Below, piece after piece: positions 1-7,376 of a DNA stretch of 7,866 nucleotides (the stretch's first letter is position 1; the number at the start of each line of letters is the position of its first letter). The position numbers were made by a program, and so were the translations under genes. The stretch comes from Paracoccaceae bacterium. GTDB lineage: Bacteria; Pseudomonadota; Alphaproteobacteria; Rhodobacterales; Rhodobacteraceae. The stretch spans positions 1-7,866 of the forward strand of contig PUNI01000480.1 of the NCBI GenBank assembly GCA_003551745.1, in the 5' to 3' direction. The notes beneath the pieces are model-generated. The model saw only the letters and a program-made list of their open reading frames with translations, was not told the origin of the DNA and did no database searches.

Positions 1-2
1 CT

Positions 3-3000
3 GAATCCCGGGTGGGACGAGGACCACGAGACGGCCGGCGACCAGATGATAGCGGACAACGAACTGATCCCGAATCATCTCAGGACGATGCTTCTCGACC
101 TGAACGCACTCCCCAGGAAGCTGAGTCCGAGCAACGAAGCGAGGGGCGTGATGAGCGAACAGACGGCCGAGAACTGGATTCTGGCGATCGAGGGCGCGGA
201 CGTAGGTCTGCTGTAGAAGGCACCGAACGCCAGACGCCATACGAGTCGCCGACCGATGTGTACGGTCTGGATTCGCTGGTTCCGGCAGGCATGAAGCAGG
301 CGACCCAGCAGGCGCTCAAGAACTTCGTCGACAACCACGGCCCTCCGCTGGACTACGTTGCCCGCAAGCTCCAGTACCCGGTGTCTGAGTTGCGCGACAA
401 GGGGTACTTTGCCAACGAGCAGATCGACGCCATTGCGCTGGCTATTTCAAACATCGAGAGCGGCGCCGGGTTCGTGCTCGGAGATCAGACCGGCATTGGC
501 AAGGGCCGCGTGGTGGCCGCAGTCCTGCGCTACGCGATGCTGCAAGGCAAAAACCCGGTTTTTGTGACCGAGAAGGCCAACCTCTACAAAGACATCTATC
601 GAGACCTGACCGACATTGGCATGGACGGCGTGCGCGCCCTGATGACCAACGGGAACGAGAGCATTGACCTGGACGATTCCGGCCTGCGTTCACTGAAAAC
701 CCGGAACGACCACGGCAAGGAACTCGAGCGACTGCTGGATGAGAATGGCCCCCAGCTCACGGACATGGGGTACGACATTCTTTTCACCACCTACAGCCAG
801 ATGCAGGCGCTGGGAACCAACCCCGATACCGGCCAGCCTATCAAGGCTGCGCGGCACCGATTCCTGCAGGCTGTCGCCGATGATGCGGTTGTCGTCTTGG
901 ACGAGTCGCACAATGGCGGCGGCACGGCGGCGGCGGGGCGGGGCGGCAAGGCCAAGGAGAGGACGGGCCGGGCCGGGTTCGTGCGTGGATTGATCGACAA
1001 GGCTGCCGGGGTGATGTACTCATCGGCGACATGGGCCAAGCGGCCCGACGTGATGGATCTGTACTTTGCAACAGACCTCAGCCTGGCCGTGCCCAACCTA
1101 GCTGACCTTGGATCAGCAATCGAGGCAGGCGGCGTTCCGCTCCAGCAGACCGTATCGACCATGCTGGCGCAGATCGGCCAGATGATCCGCAGGGAGCGGT
1201 CCTTTGCCGGTATCGACTACACACCAGCCGAGGTGTCGGTATCCCGGGCCGACGCGGCCGCCATCTCCAATGCCATGCTGTCCGTCCACGCCGTTGACCA
1301 GGTGAAGGAGTCCACGGTCGATAAGTATGCCCAAGCGCTTCGCGGCAGCGGTATGGCGGTACAGGCCAAGGACAGGTTCAAGGTGACATCCTCGAATTTC
1401 TCCAGCTCCATGCACAACCTGGTGAGCCAGATGCTTCTGGTGCTGAAGGTGGATGCCGCTGTGGATATGGCCCTCGAGCTGGCGAAGGATGGCAAGCGCC
1501 CCGTCATCACCCTGGCGAACACCATGGGCTCGTTCATGGGCGAGATGGCAAAAAGCATGGGAATCAAGCCGGGCGACCCGTTCCCGGTTCACTTCCGGGA
1601 CGTGCTGCTGCGCTATCTGGACAAGTCACGGACGATCCGGATCAAGCCGCCAAAGGGCAAGGGCAACCCCTACACCGAACTGATTCCGGTGGAGGCCATG
1701 GATGCCCCAATGCGCAAAGCCTTTCTTGAGGCGCAGGAGGCGATCAATGCGATGGAGTTTGAGGGGCCAATGCCGGTCTCTCCGATCGACTACATGATCG
1801 GACGGCTCCAGCAAGAGAACCTGACCGTGGACGAAATTACCGGGCGGACGGAGCGCATCATCTACGACAGCGCCGGCAACGGAATCCTTGGTATTCGGCC
1901 GAACAAGGTGAAAAAGCCCGCGGGCCGGAACAAGGTCATCAAGGACTACCAGAGCGGCAAGACCGATGTCCTGATCCTGAACCAATCCGGATCCACCGGC
2001 CTCAGTCTGCACGCCGACCAGCGCGCGAGCAACCAGGCGCCGCGCGTGATGATGATTGTCCAGCCAGAACTGAACATCGACACCCACATGCAGATGCTGG
2101 GCCGGATCAACAGGACGGGCCAAGTCGTTCTGCCGGAGTACCGGCAACTGATCGCCGATGTTCCCTCGGAGCGCCGGCCGGCCGCGGTCCTGCTCAGGAA
2201 AATGGCCAGCTTGAACGCCAATACGACGGCGGCCAGGGGCAGCGATGTTACTGCGACAGACGTGCTGGACTTCATGAATGAGGTCGGCGATCAGGTTGTT
2301 GCAGAAATCCTCGGAGAGAACAAGGACATCAACGACCTGCTCGGCAATCCGGTGAAATTCAAAGAGGAGTTCAGGGGTGGTGGCCCGATCGTCGAGCCGG
2401 GGATCTCGTCAAAGGCTACCGGCCGGCTGCCGCTGCTGCCCGTGCATCAACAGGAAATGGTCTACGAGATGATCGAGGCGGCCTACACCGACGCCATCGA
2501 GCAACTGGACCGCATGGGCCAGAACCCGCTCGAGGCCAAGACCGTCGACCTTGATGCCAAAATCGAGGCTGATAGCGAACGGGTCATATTCTCTGGCTCC
2601 CAAGCCAGTTCCAGCCCATTCGCCGCGGACGCCAAGGCTGCGGTCTACGACGTGAAGCGCCAGGGCAGGCCGATGACCGGCAACGAACTGCAGAAGGCGG
2701 TGGATGATGCGCTGGACGGGCAGGACGGAAAGGCCATGGCGCAGCAGCAGTTCCGCGTCGCCAAAGAGGACTTTGACCTGTACGCGCAAAATCGCATTGC
2801 CAAGACAAAGGGAAAGGGCGATGGCGAAAAGAAGATGCTCGAGGCTCTGCGCTCACGCTTCCTGAACGCATCGAAAGAACTGTGGACCGGGCGAACCGTT
2901 CTGCTTTCTACCGAGGATGGCACGATCGAGGGCGTTGTGCTGGATATTGTGAGCAAGGTGCCGGAGGACGGTAATCCCATCGCCCCAAGCGCCTGGCGGG

Positions 3001-6000
3001 CGACGTTCGCCGTGGCCGACTCCATGCGGTCCATCACCCTGCCGTTTTCCCAGATTGGCACCAAGGTCCGGATCAACCCGAGCCCGATCAACCTGGAGAC
3101 AATGAAGAGGCATTTCGACGAGTCCCGCACATCGTCACGGGAGGACCGGGTGATCATGACCGGCAACATCTTGGCCGGCTACGGCAAAGAGAACTTCCGG
3201 CGCGGCTCAATTGTCAACTTCACGATGGCCGATGGCACGACCGCTCAAGGCGTGCTCATGCCCAAGGCGTTCGAACTGGGGGCGGCCATCGACGCCATGG
3301 ATATTCAGTTCGACGCCGGCGCGAAGGCGGTGCGCTGGATGCAGGACGCCGGGCCGACCGCGATCCTCCACTCATCCGACGGTCTGGTGCAGGTTCGCCA
3401 CGACGCATCAGGGTTTGAGATCCGCGTTCCGGCGGCCAAGGCCAAGGGTGGCGTGATCTTCCTGAACGAGCAGGTTCTTGATGCCCTGGGCGGCGAGTTC
3501 CGCAAGCGCGGATCGTCGATGCGGGCCCTGGCCGGCCGCAGCACCCTCCCGCGGGTCCTGGACACGATGGCCGCTGAGCTGGGAATTTCGTTCGTCGCCA
3601 AGACTCACAAGATCGAGGCCCGTGAGGTCATGGGGATTCCGCTGGATAGCGGCTCTGGCACCGGCCGGCAGGCGCTGGCTCCGTCGGATGCGGCGCCGGA
3701 GACCCAAGGCCGGCCCCTGCACCTGGAGCGCGTCGGAGACCAGCTCCTGCTCACCGGCGACACCTACGCCAACAAGGGCCGGATCAAGGCAACCGGCCTG
3801 TTCAAATGGAATGGCCGGTACAAGGCGTGGGTGGCTGAGGCCAGCGCGGAGGCCGACGCGCGGGCCGCGCTGAGCGACCTGATCAACGAGCAGCCGATGG
3901 CGATGCGCGAGCGCAGCACCGGGAGCGCCGTCCAGAACGTCAAGGATTGGGTGTCAGAGGTTCGGTCTGGCTGGAAGAAGTCGCCGAAGTTCAACATTTA
4001 CCGCACCCCGGACCAGCTCACCGGTGATCTGGCCCGATCTTTGGAGGGTCAGGATACCGACAGCATCAAGGCTCTCTGGTGGTCCGGCGAGGTGTACATA
4101 TTCGCCGACAACATCGCCAACGCGATCGAGGCCCAGAAGGCGGTTTGGCACGAGGTAAAGGGCCACATGGGCCTGCGCGAACTGCTGGGCAAGGACATCT
4201 TTCCCGTGCTGCGCAAGGCCGCGCTGTCCGGCCCGGATAGCGTGCGCCAAATCATCATGCGGAGAGAGTTCGACGGCGGCCAAATTTACGATGCCAGCAA
4301 TGATCAGCACGTCCTTCGGCTGGGCGAAGAGATGCTGGCCTACGTGGCTGAGACTGGCGGAAACGCGACCCTGGTCGAGCAGGCGGTTCGAATCCTGCGC
4401 CGCGGCCTGGCCCGATTGGGGTTCAAGCGGCTGGCCGGTCTGACCAAGGCCGATCTGCGCGACCTGATTGCCGTGTCCGGGATGGTGGTCGAGCAGGGCT
4501 TGGATGTGGCTCGGGCGCAGGCGCTCCCCCTGTGGGTGAAACAGGCAATCGACTCTGCCGGCGAATCCATCACCGAATCACCCAGCCCGGTATTCTCCCG
4601 ATCGGCGCCGCGCCAGAGCCTGCTGGCCAAGGGCATCACCAAGGCTCTCAGTACCACGGGATCGGCGCTGACGTGGGCAAACACAACGGCCGACATGGTT
4701 GCTGGGTTTGGCGCTGTGCCGAGGATGCTGGGGATGACCGACGCCGCCGGCCGGCTGAAGCTCGGCACGGCCGCCGCCGACGCATTCTGGGACACGGTGA
4801 GCAACTGGAAGCCGCCGAAGAACTGGACTGGCGGCGAGACGATGGGCAAAGTGCTCGAGTACATGCGGGCGGGCTGGCTTGACCGGCACGGGCTGACGGC
4901 CGAGTACATTCAGACTGGCAGGAAGCGGGACACCGACCACGCCAGGATGATGATGATGCTCGGCGATATTCTCAAGCGGATCGATGCGACCGAGAACACG
5001 ACAAAGGAGCAGATGGCGCAGCTCCAGCGCATCATCGAGGGCAAGGAGCCCACAACCGAAGAGTGGAAGAACATCGCCCCCGGAATCCGCAATGCCTTGG
5101 ATGGAATGGGCTACGAGCTTGTTCAGCTCGGGTTCCTGACAGAAGAGACTTGGCGCAAGAACTTGGGCAAGTACCTCCACGTCAGCTACTCGAAGTACGA
5201 AAACGAGCTTCGTGGCCTGCCGGCGTTCGTCAGAAACTTCGTCCAGGGGCGGCAGGGGAAGCGCATCTTCGGTGACGAGTTCAAGATGGCGGGCGCGAAA
5301 GTGCTCGCCACCCCCGATCAGCTCCGGCGCCACGCGCCGAAGAAGTGGTGGGGCGAGAAAATGGTTCGGGGCAAGCCGGATCAGGCGCTGGTCGGCACTG
5401 AATGGGTGGTGCTGGAGAATATCTACGACGTGAGCGCGGCGAACCAGCGCATTGAAGGGGTCGCTGAGGGCAAGCCAGTGCGAAAGCGCAAAGATCGGGT
5501 GTTCTGGCCAGCAGACCAAGCGATACCCGACGCTTATGCCGGCTACGACAATCGCGGCACCTTCGAGATCATGGGCACCAGGGGCAGCCAGCTCATCATG
5601 CGCCGCGACTGGACCGACGCTGAAATGGCCGACATGGGCAAAATCATGGATGCCCGGTTCAACCTGATCCGGACATTCCAGATTTTCGCCGACGACATCG
5701 CCAACGGGCAATTCTTCAGGGACATTGCGATGAATCCCGAGTGGTCGATCAAGCCGGAGCATGCCTCACCAGAAGACAAGATCGTGGACCCCGCGTCCCG
5801 CTGGATCGCTGGCAAGACGGGTTCGATCTATGTCGGCGTCGACTGGGTGCGTGTGCCGAACACCACGATCAAGGGCACTGGCAGGGACGGCAAGGGCGGA
5901 GCCAAGCACTACGGCGACTTGGGTGGCCGACTGGTCCGGCCCGAGATATGGCGCGATCTGACCGAGATGGACAAAGCTTCCAAGCCCGGGACGTGGAACT

Positions 6001-7376
6001 CCATCATGACCCACTGGAAATTGAACAAGACGGCCCGCAACCCCGTCGTTCACCTCAACAACGTGATGTCGAACTTCCTTCTCATGGACCTGATCGACGT
6101 GACGCCGCGCGATTTCACGGATGCGCTGATCGAGTACATCGAGGACGGCGAAATGCACCGCATCGCGCAGATGTCCGGTGCCTACGGCGGCATGTTTGTC
6201 CAGAATGAGTTGCAGCGCAGAACGCTCAAGCCGATCATCGACAGGATCAAGGCCGACGCCAGAAAGGATAGCGGCGACATCGACGGCCGGCTCATGGCGA
6301 CAACGAGGATTGCCGAGACGCTTTGGGAGGCGGTCAAGAAGGTCGACAACGCCGCCGTGTCCATGTACCAGATCGAGGATACGGTCTTTCGCCTGGCCAC
6401 ATTCATGCGGCACAAGGATCTAGGGTACTCAGACGCGGAGGCAGCCAGAATCTCTGTTGACCAGTTCCTGAACTACGACATCCGCGCTCCTTGGGTGAAC
6501 GGCCTGCGCCGGACGCTCCTGCCTTTCATTTCCTACACCTACCGGGCCGCACCGGTGGTGGCTACCGCGATTGCGCACCGGCCTTGGAAGCTGGCCAAGT
6601 ACCTGACGCTCTACATGATCTGGAACCATTTGGCGTATGAGCTGGACGGCGGCGACGAGGAACTTGAGCGCAGCACGATGCGCAGTCAGGTTCAGGGACA
6701 TACCCTGCTTTCCATCCCGTTCACGGATATTGGCGTGGACCGGATGGTCAAGATGCCATTCCGGGACAAGTTCGACCAGCCGCTCTACCTCGATGTGATG
6801 CGCTGGATCCCGGCCGGCGATGTATTCGACACCAGCCAATCAATTCACGGGTTCCCTGCCTGGATGTCCGTCGGTGGCCCCGCCGCGATAGGTTTTGAGC
6901 TATTCCTGAATCAGCAGGCGTTCACTCGTCAGCAGATATTCGACCCGGACCTGACCGATCTGGATAGCAACCGTGCCGCTCAGTACCGGGCGCAGGCCAA
7001 ATTCCTGTGGCAGTCCTACGCCCCGGGCGCCGCGATCGTTCCTGGGACGTGGCACTTTCAAAAGATTCGTCGGGCCGCAGTGCTCGGCGGCGAGGATGTG
7101 CTTGGGCGGTCCTACAGCGTCCCGTCGGCGGTATCCAGCGCGCTCGGCGTCAAGGTACAGCCGCATGACCCGGAGGTGGCCCTGGGGTTCCAAGAGATGG
7201 ACATCCGGGGCCGCATCCGCAAGCTTCAGTCGGCGGCCGGATCCATCGAGCGACAATATCAGCGCAACATGCTGTCCGAGTCGGAATACCGGGCTGAGAT
7301 GGAACTGATCGAGCAGCGCGCCGAGGAGGCCGGCCGCCGACTGGAGGAAATCGGTCGCCTTGCGGAGCGGCTTTAG
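3..7376 (+). CDS. Giant phage polyvalent protein: Sbno-type helicase, zincin and LPD38-like domains (5' partial)
   Basis: The frame is open from base 3, the first complete codon, to a TAG stop at 7374-7376. The first possible start is a GTG at 12, but no ribosome binding site can be seen in the few bases before it, and the following sequence is a disordered linker, so the real start is probably upstream. Numbering below counts the GTG as residue 1 (2,454 residues). Visible order: charged linker 1-80; SF2 helicase about 84-770 with Walker A GDQTGIGKGR (157-166), DESHN (297-301), SSATW (337-341) and an arginine-finger motif around 694-704; helicase-associated region to about 1235; small Trp module about 1236-1294; zincin with HEVKGH (1380-1385); unassigned region 1528-1990; LPD38-like region about 1990-2380; charged C-terminal helix 2392-2454. 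The helicase resembles that of P1 DarB, an antirestriction protein injected with phage DNA. By family knowledge such proteins are virion-borne and act in the newly infected cell; the role here is inferred. No frameshift or internal stop is present. Confidence 0.9.
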   Translation, partial: ESRVGRGPRDGRRPDDSGQRTDPESSQDDASRPERTPQEAESEQRSEGRDERTDGRELDSGDRGRGRRSAVEGTERQTPYESPTDVYGLDSLVPAGMKQATQQALKNFVDNHGPPLDYVARKLQYPVSELRDKGYFANEQIDAIALAISNIESGAGFVLGDQTGIGKGRVVAAVLRYAMLQGKNPVFVTEKANLYKDIYRDLTDIGMDGVRALMTNGNESIDLDDSGLRSLKTRNDHGKELERLLDENGPQLTDMGYDILFTTYSQMQALGTNPDTGQPIKAARHRFLQAVADDAVVVLDESHNGGGTAAAGRGGKAKERTGRAGFVRGLIDKAAGVMYSSATWAKRPDVMDLYFATDLSLAVPNLADLGSAIEAGGVPLQQTVSTMLAQIGQMIRRERSFAGIDYTPAEVSVSRADAAAISNAMLSVHAVDQVKESTVDKYAQALRGSGMAVQAKDRFKVTSSNFSSSMHNLVSQMLLVLKVDAAVDMALELAKDGKRPVITLANTMGSFMGEMAKSMGIKPGDPFPVHFRDVLLRYLDKSRTIRIKPPKGKGNPYTELIPVEAMDAPMRKAFLEAQEAINAMEFEGPMPVSPIDYMIGRLQQENLTVDEITGRTERIIYDSAGNGILGIRPNKVKKPAGRNKVIKDYQSGKTDVLILNQSGSTGLSLHADQRASNQAPRVMMIVQPELNIDTHMQMLGRINRTGQVVLPEYRQLIADVPSERRPAAVLLRKMASLNANTTAARGSDVTATDVLDFMNEVGDQVVAEILGENKDINDLLGNPVKFKEEFRGGGPIVEPGISSKATGRLPLLPVHQQEMVYEMIEAAYTDAIEQLDRMGQNPLEAKTVDLDAKIEADSERVIFSGSQASSSPFAADAKAAVYDVKRQGRPMTGNELQKAVDDALDGQDGKAMAQQQFRVAKEDFDLYAQNRIAKTKGKGDGEKKMLEALRSRFLNASKELWTGRTVLLSTEDGTIEGVVLDIVSKVPEDGNPIAPSAWRATFAVADSMRSITLPFSQIGTKVRINPSPINLETMKRHFDESRTSSREDRVIMTGNILAGYGKENFRRGSIVNFTMADGTTAQGVLMPKAFELGAAIDAMDIQFDAGAKAVRWMQDAGPTAILHSSDGLVQVRHDASGFEIRVPAAKAKGGVIFLNEQVLDALGGEFRKRGSSMRALAGRSTLPRVLDTMAAELGISFVAKTHKIEAREVMGIPLDSGSGTGRQALAPSDAAPETQGRPLHLERVGDQLLLTGDTYANKGRIKATGLFKWNGRYKAWVAEASAEADARAALSDLINEQPMAMRERSTGSAVQNVKDWVSEVRSGWKKSPKFNIYRTPDQLTGDLARSLEGQDTDSIKALWWSGEVYIFADNIANAIEAQKAVWHEVKGHMGLRELLGKDIFPVLRKAALSGPDSVRQIIMRREFDGGQIYDASNDQHVLRLGEEMLAYVAETGGNATLVEQAVRILRRGLARLGFKRLAGLTKADLRDLIAVSGMVVEQGLDVARAQALPLWVKQAIDSAGESITESPSPVFSRSAPRQSLLAKGITKALSTTGSALTWANTTADMVAGFGAVPRMLGMTDAAGRLKLGTAAADAFWDTVSNWKPPKNWTGGETMGKVLEYMRAGWLDRHGLTAEYIQTGRKRDTDHARMMMMLGDILKRIDATENTTKEQMAQLQRIIEGKEPTTEEWKNIAPGIRNALDGMGYELVQLGFLTEETWRKNLGKYLHVSYSKYENELRGLPAFVRNFVQGRQGKRIFGDEFKMAGAKVLATPDQLRRHAPKKWWGEKMVRGKPDQALVGTEWVVLENIYDVSAANQRIEGVAEGKPVRKRKDRVFWPADQAIPDAYAGYDNRGTFEIMGTRGSQLIMRRDWTDAEMADMGKIMDARFNLIRTFQIFADDIANGQFFRDIAMNPEWSIKPEHASPEDKIVDPASRWIAGKTGSIYVGVDWVRVPNTTIKGTGRDGKGGAKHYGDLGGRLVRPEIWRDLTEMDKASKPGTWNSIMTHWKLNKTARNPVVHLNNVMSNFLLMDLIDVTPRDFTDALIEYIEDGEMHRIAQMSGAYGGMFVQNELQRRTLKPIIDRIKADARKDSGDIDGRLMATTRIAETLWEAVKKVDNAAVSMYQIEDTVFRLATFMRHKDLGYSDAEAARISVDQFLNYDIRAPWVNGLRRTLLPFISYTYRAAPVVATAIAHRPWKLAKYLTLYMIWNHLAYELDGGDEELERSTMRSQVQGHTLLSIPFTDIGVDRMVKMPFRDKFDQPLYLDVMRWIPAGDVFDTSQSIHGFPAWMSVGGPAAIGFELFLNQQAFTRQQIFDPDLTDLDSNRAAQYRAQAKFLWQSYAPGAAIVPGTWHFQKIRRAAVLGGEDVLGRSYSVPSAVSSALGVKVQPHDPEVALGFQEMDIRGRIRKLQSAAGSIERQYQRNMLSESEYRAEMELIEQRAEEAGRRLEEIGRLAERL
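12..251 (+). other. Charged, low-complexity N-terminal linker of the giant protein
   Basis: Residues 1-80 are dominated by Arg, Asp, Glu, Ser, Gln, Gly and Pro, with almost no hydrophobic residues, and have no recognisable fold. Such segments usually separate independently folding domains. Its position right at the left edge, with the frame still open, suggests that another domain precedes it outside the window. It could instead be an unstructured true N-terminus. Confidence 0.7.
261..2330 (+). other. Strawberry-notch-type SF2 helicase/ATPase domain
   Basis: Residues about 84-770 contain a full set of superfamily 2 motifs. Walker A is GDQTGIGKGR (157-166, with K164 and G165 at the phosphate loop). 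A TEKANLY segment at 186-192 corresponds to motif Ia, and FTTYSQ lies at 258-263. Walker B is DESHN (297-301), the phage form of the DECHK box of animal strawberry notch proteins. SSATW (337-341) is motif III. In the C-terminal lobe, TLANT (500-504) fits motif IV, SGSTGLSLHAD (659-669) fits motif V, and QMLGRINRTGQ (694-704) is motif VI. The tail with SLNANTTAAR (from 733) is also typical of Sbno proteins. All catalytic residues are present, so ATP hydrolysis is expected. By analogy with P1 DarB, it may act on injected DNA against restriction enzymes; this is inference. Confidence 0.9.
2331..3710 (+). other. Helicase-associated middle region, DarB/Sbno-like
   Basis: Residues about 774-1233 follow the helicase. 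They include a Lys-rich helical part around 925-950 and several short beta-rich stretches. VIMTGNILAGY (1047-1057), followed by a repeat of beta strands and a GVLMPKAF segment, resembles the 'TGN-ILA ... G-ILMP' region that follows Sbno helicases in phage antirestriction proteins. That match is from memory, not from a search. It probably forms an accessory DNA-binding or structural part of the helicase. No catalytic motif is recognised. Confidence 0.45.
3717..3893 (+). other. Small Trp-containing accessory module
   Basis: Residues about 1236-1294 form a compact unit: LLLTGDTYANKG (1245-1256), then GLFKWNGRYKAWV (1262-1274). The spaced pair W1266 and W1273 with an intervening Gly and basic residues matches a short module, 'TG-TY ... 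G-W ... K-W', that recurs in phage and plasmid DNA-metabolism proteins. This is recognised by pattern only and no domain name is certain. It may help in nucleic-acid binding; that is inference. Confidence 0.4.
3951..4560 (+). other. Zincin-like metallopeptidase domain
   Basis: Residues about 1314-1516 contain WHEVKGHMGL (1379-1388). H1380, E1381 and H1385 have the HE-x-x-GH arrangement seen in the metallopeptidase domains of phage polyvalent proteins; the spacing is HExxxH rather than the classical HExxH. GEEMLAYVAE (1438-1447) lies downstream and offers E1439 or E1440 as a third metal ligand. Zn binding and peptidase activity are predicted from this pattern. Targets could be host proteins or the protein's own linkers, but nothing in the sequence tells which. 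Confidence 0.65.
4593..5984 (+). other. Unassigned region between zincin and LPD38-like domain
   Basis: Residues 1528-1991 begin with FSRSA (1528-1532), a short motif that I recall often following the peptidase in polyvalent proteins and opening the next domain. The region is mostly helical, with many Trp, Met and basic residues, including a run of four Met at 1649-1652. No known catalytic signature was found. It may be part of the virion-associated section together with the LPD38-like domain. Confidence 0.5.
5985..7376 (+). other. LPD38-like C-terminal region with terminal charged helix
   Basis: Residues about 1992-2454 show the pattern of large polyvalent protein-associated domain 38: HLNNVMSN (2014-2021), a Y-x-x-x-D-x-x-x-R helix (Y2119, D2123, R2127), FLNYD (2152-2156) and LPF (2170-2172). 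A short hydrophobic stretch lies at about 2194-2210. The last 60 residues (2392-2454) are rich in Glu, Arg, Gln and Leu and probably form a coiled coil or long helix. The domain's function is unknown; a part in packaging or ejection from the capsid is a common suggestion. The domain assignment is by memory of the family and not by a search. Confidence 0.6.

Noticed and set aside
1113..1592. 159-codon open frame on the - strand
   Set aside because: It is antisense to the helicase domain and has no motif or ribosome site that would support it.
4946..4957. Run of ATG/ATGATG triplets
   Set aside because: It simply encodes four consecutive Met residues in a helical part of the giant protein and is too short to be a functional repeat.
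4578..5762. 394-codon open frame on the - strand
   Set aside because: It lies wholly antisense to the giant gene, in GC-rich DNA where such shadows are common. Its His-, Leu- and Arg-rich product shows no recognisable motif, while the + frame there is continuous with conserved domains on both sides.
5766..6413. 215-codon open frame on the - strand
   Set aside because: It is antisense to the LPD38-like region, and its length is explained by codon bias in the + frame.
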